A DNA stretch of 5,627 bases from an uncultured Chloroflexota bacterium (GTDB taxonomy: Bacteria > Chloroflexota > Anaerolineae > Aggregatilineales > Phototrophicaceae). Under the pieces are notes generated by a model. That model was not told the origin of the DNA. It ran no database searches and saw nothing but the letters and a program-made list of their open reading frames with translations. A program made the translations under genes and the position numbers. The stretch lies in the NCBI GenBank assembly GCA_903904765.1, contig CAIVEA010000639.1, positions 1 to 5,627 of the forward strand, read 5' to 3'. Positions 1 through 5,624 of the stretch are shown piece after piece. Every line of letters begins with the position of its first letter. Positions within the stretch are counted from its first letter, which is position 1.

Positions 1-2
1 CC

Positions 3-53
3 AAGTATGAGTTGATCGAAATTGCGAAATTGGTGGTTGACCGCGACCACTAA
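3..53 (+). CDS. C-terminal end of an unidentified protein (partial)
   Basis: An open frame runs from the left edge to a TAA at 51-53 and encodes the last 16 residues, KYELIEIAKLVVDRDH. The stretch looks like a final amphipathic helix ending in a charged tail. A rho-independent terminator begins 19 bases after the stop, which fits the real end of a gene and is the main reason to believe the frame. Too little is present to name a family. Confidence 0.55.
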   Translation, partial: KYELIEIAKLVVDRDH

Positions 54-72
54 AATGAGAAGAACCAGCGAG

Positions 73-98
73 AACCCGGTCAAGAGCGCCGGGTTTTT
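73..98 (+). terminator. Rho-independent terminator after the left-edge gene
   Basis: AACCCGG (73-79) pairs with CCGGGTT (89-95) around a 9-base loop, and the 3' arm runs into a T tract (94-98). It sits 19 bases past the TAA at 51-53 and is oriented to stop plus-strand transcription. Read on the minus strand the hairpin lacks a good following T run, so it is probably weaker for the opposing gene that ends at 105. Confidence 0.8.
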
Positions 99-104
99 AT
101 TTGC

Positions 105-560
105 CTAGAGTTCGCCCGCGCTTCGAAGTGCCGTCAAAATGCTTTTTGACCAGTCATGTACCCGTTGCACATACCCCTCTGAACCGCCGATGACTATCGT
201 AGGTGCGTGAAGCGTCCAATGAACGGCGTGGGCATAATTGCCGTAACCCGCGTTGGCGTTGCCCCGGATTGACCATGTGCGTTCGGAGAGACTGACACGG
301 GCTTGCTCACGAACCTGTTCGGGCGGTGCGCCACCATCGAAGGCGACCAGCAATTCTAGCGCATGCCGAAGCCCCTGCGGGGAATATAGTTGCGGGTGCT
401 GAAGGTGGTAGCACAAGACACTGAGATGATGCACAGCGCCTGCACCGTGTTCGTCCGCAAATTCCCAGACGAGCATTTGATGAAAAGCCGCCTCGCAAGT
501 CCAGCCTTCAATCTGCGCCGCCCCGCAGATTTCACATATACCCCCAATTGGATCGCTCAT
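105..560 (-). CDS. DUF5946 family protein (151 aa)
   Basis: The protein opens with a CxxC pair (C9, C12), then C22, followed by a His/Cys-rich block with H44, H45, C50, H52 and H55-P56 (VHHLSVLCYHLQHP). A Trp-containing segment near residues 95-98 (TWSI) and a C-terminal helix with W137 follow. This order of a Cys pair, a VHHL/QHP block and a WS(I/F) element matches what I recall of the DUF5946 family, found in Chloroflexota and Actinomycetota; its biochemical role is not known to me. The Cys/His pattern suggests metal binding, which is inference. No signal peptide or membrane segment is seen, so it is probably cytoplasmic. The ATG at 558-560 is preceded by an AAGGAAA Shine-Dalgarno-like run about 8-9 bases upstream, supporting the start. 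The gene is divergent from nnr and faces the terminator at 73-98. Confidence 0.78.
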   Translation of the reverse strand: MSDPIGGICEICGAAQIEGWTCEAAFHQMLVWEFADEHGAGAVHHLSVLCYHLQHPQLYSPQGLRHALELLVAFDGGAPPEQVREQARVSLSERTWSIRGNANAGYGNYAHAVHWTLHAPTIVIGGSEGYVQRVHDWSKSILTALRSAGEL

Positions 561-629
561 GCCCCGTTTCCTTTTATGAACTTGCGCGTTACCTTTTTAG
601 CATAGACCCGATTCAGTGAAAGAGCGAAC

Positions 630-2234
630 ATGATCCCGATTTTGACTGTCCAACAAGTGCGTGAACATGAGGCTGCGGCGGATTCTGCCGGCTTGCCTTA
701 TGCGGAGATGATGCAACGCGCGGGACGTGCGCTGGCGACGCGCACACTGGCACACCTGAATGGGGTGGAAGAACCGCGTGTGACGGTGCTGGTGGGCGCA
801 GGAAACAATGGCGGCGATGGGCTGGTGGCGGCTCGGGTGCTGGGACAGGAGGGCGGGGCGCGGGTGCGCTGTTATCTGCTGAAGCCGCGACGGGATGATC
901 CGCTACTGACGGCTGCCCGTGAAGCGGGTGTTATGGTCGCACAGGCGGAGGATGACCACGATGGACGTGTGCTGCGGAATATGGTCGCCAGTGCTGATGT
1001 GGTGCTGGATGCGCTGTTCGGGATCGGTGTGAAGTTACCGCTGCGCGATGAGGCTGCCCGATTGCTGCGACAGGCGCGGGCGGCGCTGCGAGACGGGTCT
1101 TTGCCGGAGTCAGCGGATGCACGGTTGATTTTGCCGGACCGTCCTGCGCCGATTGTGCGGCGGGCGGTGGTGATCGCGGTGGACTGTCCGAGCGGGTTGG
1201 ATTGCGACAGCGGGCAACTGGATGCCGAGGCGCTGACTGCTGATGAGACGGTGACGTTCATCAGCCCGAAACCGGGGTTGTTCCTGTTTCCGGGCGCGGC
1301 TGCTGTCGGGCAGTTGTCGGTGGCGACTCTGGGCGTTCCGCTGCTGCCGCAGGTACAACCGCCACCGATACTGGTAGATGCGGATGCGGCGCGGGCGCTA
1401 CTGCCGGAACGCCCGGTCAATTCGAGCAAGGGGACGTTCGGTAAGGCGATGGTGGTTGCGGGCTGCGAACGCTATATCGGTGCGGTGGGGTTGGCTTCGA
1501 TGGCGGCGTACCGGATTGGTGCAGGGCTGGTGACGGTGGCTACCCCGTCCGCGCTGGTGGATTCGCTCAGCGGAACGGTGTCCGAACCGACGTGGTTGCC
1601 GCTGGCGGGGGATGGTCAGCAGCGGGCGGAGACCGTGCGGCAGGGGATGGTTGGCTACAGTGCGGCGCTGATCGGCCCCGGATTGGGGACTGCGCCGGAA
1701 GCGCGTGATCTGGTCTATGGGCTGCTGGATACGGGACGAGAGGCGTTGCCACCCTTGATTCTGGATGCGGATGCGCTGAATCTGCTGAGCGTTACGCCGG
1801 AATGGTGGTGTAAGCTGCCGCCGGAAACGGTGCTGACACCGCATCCCGGAGAAATGGGGCGGCTGTGCGAGTTGACGACGGAGACGGTACAGGCGGATCG
1901 GTGGGGAATTGCGGCGCGGATGGCTGCGACGTGGGGGGCGATTGTGGTGCTGAAAGGGGCGCATACCGTTGTGGCTTCTCCTGATGGGCGGCTGGCGGTG
2001 CTGCCGTTCAAAACAGATGCGTTGGCGAAGGCAGGGACTGGAGATGTGCTGGCGGGGTTGATTGTGGGATTACGGGCGCAAGGGAGTCCGGCGTTCAGTG
2101 CAGCGGTGGTAGCGGCTTATCTGCACGGGTTGGCGGGCGAATTGGCGGCGCAGCAGATGGGTAGTCGCCGGGCGGTGGTGGCGCGGGATGTGCGTGACCG
2201 GATTGGCGAGGCGCTGCGCGAACTTAGCTGTTGA
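630..2234 (+). CDS. nnr: Bifunctional NAD(P)H-hydrate epimerase / ADP-dependent NAD(P)H-hydrate dehydratase
   Basis: This repair enzyme restores NADH and NADPH damaged by hydration: the N-terminal YjeF_N domain interconverts R and S epimers of NAD(P)HX, and the C-terminal ribokinase-like YjeF_C domain dehydrates the S form using ADP. Epimerase signatures are GAGNNGGDGL (56-65), DALFGIG (127-133, with probable catalytic D127), VDCPSGL (184-190, K+ site region) and a KPG-LFPG loop (214-222). Dehydratase signatures are KGTFGKAMVVAG (267-278), GPGLG (349-353), DADALN (379-384), TPHPGEMGRL (403-412), LKGAHT (441-446) and AGTGDVLAG (468-476, probable base D472). The 534-residue length fits a complete fusion with both active sites present. 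The D127 to D185 stretch looks about 20-25 residues longer than I recall for E. coli Nnr. The ATG at 630 follows a modest GAAAGAG ribosome site. The stop overlaps the convergent YtxH-like gene by 11 bp. Confidence 0.97.
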   Translation: MIPILTVQQVREHEAAADSAGLPYAEMMQRAGRALATRTLAHLNGVEEPRVTVLVGAGNNGGDGLVAARVLGQEGGARVRCYLLKPRRDDPLLTAAREAGVMVAQAEDDHDGRVLRNMVASADVVLDALFGIGVKLPLRDEAARLLRQARAALRDGSLPESADARLILPDRPAPIVRRAVVIAVDCPSGLDCDSGQLDAEALTADETVTFISPKPGLFLFPGAAAVGQLSVATLGVPLLPQVQPPPILVDADAARALLPERPVNSSKGTFGKAMVVAGCERYIGAVGLASMAAYRIGAGLVTVATPSALVDSLSGTVSEPTWLPLAGDGQQRAETVRQGMVGYSAALIGPGLGTAPEARDLVYGLLDTGREALPPLILDADALNLLSVTPEWWCKLPPETVLTPHPGEMGRLCELTTETVQADRWGIAARMAATWGAIVVLKGAHTVVASPDGRLAVLPFKTDALAKAGTGDVLAGLIVGLRAQGSPAFSAAVVAAYLHGLAGELAAQQMGSRRAVVARDVRDRIGEALRELSC

Positions 2235-2469
2235 GGCCGAGTTCGTTGCGGCGGCGGCGGGCGGTTGCTTTGCCTTCGGCTAGGCTTTCGGCAATCGGGT
2301 CTGCGGGGACGGCAAATTCGAGCTTGTCGCGCACCTGTTCGCCGGCCTGCGCGATTTGCTGCCGCACATGAAGGCCGCTGCGGGGCGCTTTGAAAAGGGC
2401 GGCGATGCCGCCGACGAGCAGGCCGATGAGAAAGCCGCCGATGAGTGTGCCGCTGTCCAGACGATTCAT
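2224..2469 (-). CDS. YtxH-like small membrane-anchored protein (81 aa)
   Basis: A glycine-rich hydrophobic segment at residues 8-26 (TLIGGFLIGLLVGGIAALF) is followed directly by KAPRSGLHVRQQI (27-39). That AP-x-SG-x-x-x-R layout is the hallmark I recall of YtxH-domain proteins, small Gly-rich membrane proteins linked to stress or envelope functions in other bacteria. The remainder is a charged helix ending in an arginine cluster (71-74). The expected topology is one membrane span with a cytoplasmic tail. The ATG at 2467-2469 overlaps the TGA of the upstream gene as ATGA, with a strong GGAGGG ribosome site about 6 bases ahead, so translation is probably coupled. It is the last gene of the three-gene cluster. 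Its TAA at 2224-2226 lies inside the end of nnr on the other strand, and no terminator hairpin is evident there. Confidence 0.82.
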   Translation of the reverse strand: MNRLDSGTLIGGFLIGLLVGGIAALFKAPRSGLHVRQQIAQAGEQVRDKLEFAVPADPIAESLAEGKATARRRRNELGLNS

Positions 2470-2972
2470 TGCGTCCCTCCGTTCGGGTTGTCTTTCGGTT
2501 CCGTGTGGCGGATGGCACGGCGGATGCCCCCTATCTCGCGCAGGAATACACGTGCGCCTGCGAGGAAGGCTTTGGTGCGAATGATCGGTTGTGTGACGTT
2601 TTCTCCTACGAAGGAGACTGTTGCACGGGCTTCGGTAACTGTGGCCTGTGCGTTTTTCAGGACGGGTTTCGTTTCGCTGTTAAGCAGGTTAATGAGGCGT
2701 GCGCCTTGAACGACTAGCACCGCCAGTGCCCCGACGATGAGGATGAATTCTAGCCCCAGAATGATGAGAAAAATATCGCGAATGATCTGAATGCGGGCGG
2801 CAGTCACTTCGACCCCGCTGAACAAGGCGAGCAGGAGGCCGATGACGAAGATAACGACGATCACACCGCCTAGCACCGCCGCGCTGATGGCGGTGCTGCG
2901 CTGAATGTTCATCCCTTGCGATTCGGGTTGGGTGGTAACAGGTGGTACAGGGGTGGTTGATTCGGGGGGCAT
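2466..2972 (-). CDS. Two-helix membrane protein of unknown function (168 aa)
   Basis: A Pro/Thr/Ser-rich N-terminus (1-20) leads into two strongly hydrophobic segments, about 31-52 and 66-90, separated by a short polar linker. After these comes a long, probably amphipathic helix (about 91-157: INLLNSE, KPVLKNAQATVTEARATVSFVGENVTQPIIRTKAFLAGARVFL) and a polar tail. The repeated T-x-x-A/x-A-T-V pattern with a terminal VxPII resembles DUF948-like or apolipoprotein-like membrane-proximal helices and conserved hypothetical proteins I recall from Chloroflexota; I cannot assign a function. The ATG at 2970-2972 has an AAGGAA ribosome site about 6 bases upstream, favouring it over the internal M21. 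It lies 14 bases after the previous gene and overlaps the YtxH-like gene by 4 bp, so the three are probably one transcript. Confidence 0.85.
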   Translation of the reverse strand: MPPESTTPVPPVTTQPESQGMNIQRSTAISAAVLGGVIVVIFVIGLLLALFSGVEVTAARIQIIRDIFLIILGLEFILIVGALAVLVVQGARLINLLNSETKPVLKNAQATVTEARATVSFVGENVTQPIIRTKAFLAGARVFLREIGGIRRAIRHTEPKDNPNGGTQ

Positions 2973-2986
2973 GGTATTCCTTTAGG

Positions 2987-3268
2987 TTAGGCGCGTGTGC
3001 GCGGTTGACCCCGGCGTTCACTGGTTAAGAAGCGGGCGATCCCTAAGGCGACCAGTGCGCCGATGGCCGCACTGAACACGCGCAGCGTTCCTACGTTAAG
3101 CACGTTGATATTCATCAGGATGCCGGTCATGTGCCCCACACCGAAGCCCACCCAGCCCGCCACGAGGAATAGCGCAAGTTTACGGGCATCACCGCCAAAA
3201 ATGAGGTGAAAAACCGCACCGAAAAGGGTGGCGAGGATGAAGGCAAAGGTGGTGATGGGGTCAGGCAC
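2987..3268 (-). CDS. Small three-helix membrane protein, GTG start (93 aa)
   Basis: Three hydrophobic segments are visible at about residues 5-25, 31-52 and 59-82, with a GFGVGHMTG motif inside the second and a short arginine-rich tail (85-92) that should be cytoplasmic. I do not recognise a named family. The start codon is GTG at 3266-3268. A TAG lies three codons upstream in frame and no other early start exists, so the GTG is forced if the gene is full length. Ribosome-site similarity is weak (AAGTAG about 7 bases ahead). The gene is first in the minus-strand cluster and sits about 20 bases downstream of a candidate promoter whose -10 box lies in a palindrome, so it may begin with a short leader. 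Confidence 0.78.
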   Translation of the reverse strand: MPDPITTFAFILATLFGAVFHLIFGGDARKLALFLVAGWVGFGVGHMTGILMNINVLNVGTLRVFSAAIGALVALGIARFLTSERRGQPRTRA

Positions 3269-3279
3269 GTTCGCTACTT

Positions 3280-3299
3280 ATTGGTCAATTATGACCAAT
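3280..3299. promoter_or_regulatory. Operator-like palindrome in the divergent promoter region
   Basis: ATTGGTCA (3280-3287) and TGACCAAT (3292-3299) are perfect 8-bp inverted repeats around the spacer ATTA. The site lies 12 bases upstream of the GTG start of the membrane-protein cluster and contains the candidate minus-strand -10 box (3288-3293). A symmetric A/T-rich site of about 20 bp at this position is typical of a dimeric helix-turn-helix repressor site. The regulator is unknown, and none is encoded in this window. As an RNA hairpin the stem would be short and without a T tract, so a terminator is unlikely. Confidence 0.6.
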
Positions 3300-3316
3300 T
3301 CCTTGACTATGGTAAA
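3288..3316 (-). promoter_or_regulatory. Candidate sigma-70-type promoter of the three-gene membrane cluster
   Basis: On the minus strand TTTACC (3311-3316, 4 of 6 matches to the -35 consensus) and CATAAT (3288-3293, 5 of 6 to the -10 consensus) are separated by 17 bases. Transcription would start near 3281, giving a leader of about 13-15 bases before the GTG at 3268. The -10 box is embedded in the palindrome at 3280-3299. Prediction is by eye from E. coli-type consensus. Confidence 0.45.
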
Positions 3317-3329
3317 ATTACTGTACACT
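3303..3329 (+). promoter_or_regulatory. Weak candidate promoter of the SRPBCC gene
   Basis: TTGACT (3303-3308, 5 of 6 to the -35 consensus) and TACACT (3324-3329, which keeps the key TAnnnT bases) lie on the plus strand with a 15-base spacer, shorter than the usual 16-18. It would give a leader of roughly 50 bases before the ATG at 3389. It overlaps the opposing candidate promoter, so the two directions might compete. Confidence 0.3.
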
Positions 3330-3345
3330 ACGCTACGAGTGTAGC
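3324..3345. repeat. Inverted repeats in the divergent region
   Basis: TACACT (3324-3329) and AGTGTA (3338-3343) form an inverted repeat with an 8-base spacer. Overlapping it, GCTAC (3332-3336) and GTAGC (3341-3345) form a 5-bp stem with a GAGT loop, and CTACG is directly repeated at 3328-3337. These could be a second regulator site or a small hairpin in the leader of the plus-strand SRPBCC gene. The arms are short, so chance is a real possibility. Confidence 0.35.
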
Positions 3346-3388
3346 ATAAACTGAGTATTTTACACGCCGTTCAGCACGAGCCGCACCG

Positions 3389-4738
3389 ATGAATATTCTT
3401 GACCATCGTATTCTGATTCCAAAGTCTCCTGATACTGTTTGGGCGTTTGTGAGCGATTTGTCCCGTAATCCGTCATGGCAGACAGATTGTACTGCCATCT
3501 CGTTTGTCTCGCCGCGCCATACCGGAGCGGGCGTTCGCGTCCGGTCTACGCAGCCGGGTGGGCGCGATTATCTGATTGAAATGACCGCATGGTACGACGG
3601 GTTGGGGTATGAGTATCATGTGGTGGATGGTGCGCCGTTCAAAGAGGCGCGGGGACGAGTGCGGTTGCAGGAAATCCCCGAAGGTACGATTGTCCAGTGG
3701 ACGTTCACCTATGATGTGGGCGGATTCTTGGGCGGGGTGCGAAATGCAGTCACGCTGAAGCGCCAACTGGAAAGCGTGATGATTGACAGCCTGCGTAAGC
3801 TATGGAAGGTGATGCAGCAGACTGCCGAACCGCATCGTGAGGCAAAGTCGTTGATGCGGGATGCGCCCGATTATGAGGCGCGAATGCAGTATAAGTCGCG
3901 CCATCCATCGGGGAAGGGTGAAGCGTCAGCACCACAGCCTGCGGCAGAAAATCCGTCAGCTCTGCCTGTGCCGGAGCCGATGATCGCGCCGATCATCGAA
4001 GAACCGCCGATTGTGGAAGAAGATACCCGCCCGCGTGTGCCCGTGGTGACAGCCGAATCAGGCGTGGCGGTTGAACTGCCTACGGAAACAATCCCTGTAC
4101 CGGAAGATGCTGCTGTGCGGGTGTATATGCCGCCGCTGGCGGAAGTGGTGGCAGAACCGTCGTTCCTGCTGCCGATAGAGCCTACACCCGCACCACTAGA
4201 AAAGGTGCTTGAGCCGGAAAAACCCATCGAAGTGCCGTCCGTGCCACCCGTGACGGAACCCAAGCGGGATGTGGCTGAAATGCCCGTCGCGCCGTTGATG
4301 AGCAAAGAAGACCTTTCACGGTTGGATACCCGCGAGATCAGCGTGTTTGATTTGTTCGGCGTTCCAAAGCCGAGCGTGACTCAGACCTCGGCGAAGGTGG
4401 TTGTGCCGCCAGAACCCGCTGTGCTGATTGAATCAGCCGAGCCGCCTATGCCTCTGCCGGATGTGGACAAACCTGTGTCAATCGTGGTTGAGGAGACGAT
4501 TGAGCGACCTGTGCCGGTTGGTATTCATACCACCATCACGCATGAATTACCGGTGGTGGATGATACCGATACCGAGATATTGACTGCTGTGCCGGTGGTG
4601 GAACTTCCGTTTAGGCCGATTGAGGAGTTGCCAGTGTCTCCCCCGCCTGTGGGCGAAATGGTGCTGCGCTGGAGCCGTGTGGGGCTGCGGTTGCGCCTGC
4701 GGCGGAAGCGGGTACGGGTGCGCTGGCCGGGTGCGTAG
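3389..4738 (+). CDS. SRPBCC-domain protein with long Pro/Glu/Val-rich tail (449 aa)
   Basis: Residues 1-145 fit an SRPBCC (START/polyketide-cyclase-like) fold, a helix-grip domain that usually holds a hydrophobic ligand: an initial strand with P-x-x-V-W-x-F-V-S-D (about 11-23), N27-P-S-W30, paired strands VRVRSTQPGGRDYLIEMTAWY, a VQWTFTYDV strand (102-110) and a long C-terminal helix (about 118-144). Residues 146-425 are low-complexity, rich in Pro, Glu and Val (such as PVPEP, EEPPIVEED, EPTPAP), and probably disordered. Within this lies one ordered-looking island, SKEDLSRLDTREISVFDLFGVPKPS (305-329). The protein ends with a basic alternating tail, GLRLRLRRKRVRVRW (432-446). No signal peptide or membrane helix is seen. 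ATG 3389 is the first possible start after the in-frame TAA at 3347-3349, though no clear ribosome site precedes it. The ligand and role are unknown. Confidence 0.85.
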   Translation: MNILDHRILIPKSPDTVWAFVSDLSRNPSWQTDCTAISFVSPRHTGAGVRVRSTQPGGRDYLIEMTAWYDGLGYEYHVVDGAPFKEARGRVRLQEIPEGTIVQWTFTYDVGGFLGGVRNAVTLKRQLESVMIDSLRKLWKVMQQTAEPHREAKSLMRDAPDYEARMQYKSRHPSGKGEASAPQPAAENPSALPVPEPMIAPIIEEPPIVEEDTRPRVPVVTAESGVAVELPTETIPVPEDAAVRVYMPPLAEVVAEPSFLLPIEPTPAPLEKVLEPEKPIEVPSVPPVTEPKRDVAEMPVAPLMSKEDLSRLDTREISVFDLFGVPKPSVTQTSAKVVVPPEPAVLIESAEPPMPLPDVDKPVSIVVEETIERPVPVGIHTTITHELPVVDDTDTEILTAVPVVELPFRPIEELPVSPPPVGEMVLRWSRVGLRLRLRRKRVRVRWPGA

Positions 4739-4759
4739 CGGGTGGTGTGGAATACAAGA

Positions 4760-4793
4760 AAGCAAAAAGGGGCATGTTCGCCCCTTTTTGCTT
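4760..4793. terminator. Bidirectional rho-independent terminator
   Basis: AAGCAAAAAGGGGC (4760-4773) pairs perfectly over 14 bp with GCCCCTTTTTGCTT (4780-4793) around the loop ATGTTC. On either strand the core is GGGGC/GCCCC followed by five Ts, so it can stop transcription both ways. On the plus strand it ends the SRPBCC gene 22 bases after its stop. On the minus strand it begins 5 bases past the 3' end of tRNA-His, and so ends the tRNA and possibly the methyltransferase transcript. Confidence 0.9.
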
Positions 4794-4797
4794 GGTG

Positions 4798-4872
4798 GGT
4801 GGCTAGTGGGATTTGAACCCACGGCCTTCTGGGCCACAACCAGACGCTCTAACCAGCTGAGCTATAGCCACC
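4798..4872 (-). tRNA. tRNA-His (anticodon GTG)
   Basis: On the minus strand the acceptor stem GTGGCTA (4871-4865) pairs with TAGCCAC (4805-4799). The extra 5' G at 4872 is encoded and can pair with discriminator C73 at 4798, the G-1:C73 identity pair of histidine tRNA. The D arm is GCTC-AGCTGGTTA-GAGC. The anticodon arm is TCTGG-TTGTGGC-CCAGA with anticodon GTG (4835-4837). The variable loop AGGCC and T arm GTGGG-TTCAAAT-CCCAC follow. The bases after C73 read CAC, so the 3' CCA is not encoded and must be added after transcription. The mature body excluding G-1 is 4798-4871. Confidence 0.97.
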
Positions 4873-4887
4873 ATGTTAATGTGGCGC

Positions 4888-4893
4888 AGTATA
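4888..4893 (-). promoter_or_regulatory. Candidate -10 box for tRNA-His
   Basis: TATACT on the minus strand (5 of 6 to consensus) lies 15 bases upstream of the encoded G-1 of tRNA-His, which would place the start of transcription within about 10 bases of the tRNA. No convincing -35 element is found at 16-18 bases, so the tRNA might instead be read through from the methyltransferase gene. Confidence 0.35.
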
Positions 4894-4913
4894 GCATGGT
4901 GAATTTCTGAAAT

Positions 4914-5624
4914 CTAGACCTTTTTGTGGGCGATTACCAACTGCGCGACGCTACGGGGGCAGGTTGCTTCGCGCAATTCCACGTCGAAACCTGCGGCGGT
5001 GAAGAATCCGCGTATATCAGGCGGTGGTGTGACGGGTTGGCGATTCTCGCGCTGTCCTGTGATGCGGTAGAGCCATTCTAAACCGCTGCTGAGGGCATCT
5101 CCACCCGTTAGGATGCCGTTGGTGACGATCACCAGCCGGCCCTGTGGCTGGAGAACACGGTAAACCTCGGCAAGCGTCTGAGGGGCGATAATGAAGTCTG
5201 TAGGGAAGGTGCTGACGACTGCGCCGAAGGCTGCGTCCGGGAAGGGTAGCGTTTGCGCCATGCCCTGTGCAAGACGCGCAGGCAATCCGGCGCAGCGCAG
5301 TTTGCGGCGGGCGATGTGCCCCATGTAGGGGGAGAGATCGTAACCGATGGACTGGAAGCCGGAGGCGTGTAGATCAAGCTGAAGGTTGCCTGTTCCGTGT
5401 GCGAGTTCCAGCACCCAGCCACTTACACCTGCGAGGTGGGGGAGGGAGGTACGCTGCCAGCAGCGCCATGCGCCGAGGGAGACGACGCTGCTGACGAGGG
5501 AGACCGCCATCGGCATTAGCGAAAGGAACACATAGGCGATGCGAACGGGAAGCTTGAATTCCTCGGAGCGACGCAACTCGCTGACGATCCAAAGCGTCAA
5601 CGGGACGATAAGCAGCGCGGTCAT
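4914..5624 (-). CDS. Class I SAM-dependent methyltransferase with N-terminal membrane segments (5' end uncertain)
   Basis: The C-terminal part is a Rossmann-fold methyltransferase. Motif I is VLELAHGTGNLQLDL (71-85), the acidic end of strand 2 is D97 in GYDLSPYM, a LPFPDAAFGAVVSTFP segment (126-141) fits motifs II/III of the UbiE/Methyltransf_11 group, and EVYRVLQPQGRLVIV (153-167) is the post-motif strand. The usual cysteine of GCGTG is replaced by H76 in AHGTG. Two hydrophobic segments precede the domain (about 1-17 and 26-50), so the enzyme is probably membrane-attached, acting on a lipid, quinone or envelope substrate; that substrate is inference. The ATG at 5622-5624 is only 3 bases from the window edge and the frame stays open there, so translation may start further upstream. 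The stop lies 41 bases before tRNA-His with no terminator between. Confidence 0.85.
   Translation of the reverse strand: MTALLIVPLTLWIVSELRRSEEFKLPVRIAYVFLSLMPMAVSLVSSVVSLGAWRCWQRTSLPHLAGVSGWVLELAHGTGNLQLDLHASGFQSIGYDLSPYMGHIARRKLRCAGLPARLAQGMAQTLPFPDAAFGAVVSTFPTDFIIAPQTLAEVYRVLQPQGRLVIVTNGILTGGDALSSGLEWLYRITGQRENRQPVTPPPDIRGFFTAAGFDVELREATCPRSVAQLVIAHKKV

Noticed and set aside
390..605. A 71-codon plus-strand frame opposite the DUF5946-like gene
   Set aside because: It is antisense to a gene with recognisable family motifs and a ribosome site, and it has no features of its own.
872..2011. Several long open frames on the minus strand opposite nnr, up to 188 codons
   Set aside because: They are Arg/Ser/Pro-rich shadow frames caused by the G-rich third codon positions of nnr, which has clear family motifs throughout. 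They show no recognisable domain.
2356..2717. Plus-strand frames of 64-117 codons opposite the YtxH-like and two-helix genes
   Set aside because: They overlap two minus-strand genes that have good ribosome sites, an ATGA junction and membrane segments. The plus frames look random and Cys/Arg-rich.
3280..3299. The palindrome read as a transcription terminator or transposon end
   Set aside because: The stem is short and AT-rich with no T tract, it lies upstream of both divergent genes and not downstream, and there is no transposase or target duplication nearby.
3871..4305. A 144-codon minus-strand frame rich in Gly, Ser and Thr opposite the SRPBCC gene
   Set aside because: Its composition is the simple antisense image of the Pro/Glu/Val-rich tail, and no plausible start context was seen. 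The plus-strand frame is continuous with the SRPBCC domain.
4793..4872. tRNA-His as a possible integration (att) site or with an encoded CCA
   Set aside because: No integrase or partial direct repeat of the tRNA 3' end is present in the window, and the bases after C73 read CAC, so CCA is not encoded.
4547..4910. Open frames that run across the tRNA-His gene, including peptides with GFEPTAFWATT or MAQKAVGSNPTS
   Set aside because: These are the well-known false proteins produced by translating tRNA sequence. The cloverleaf is complete and unambiguous.
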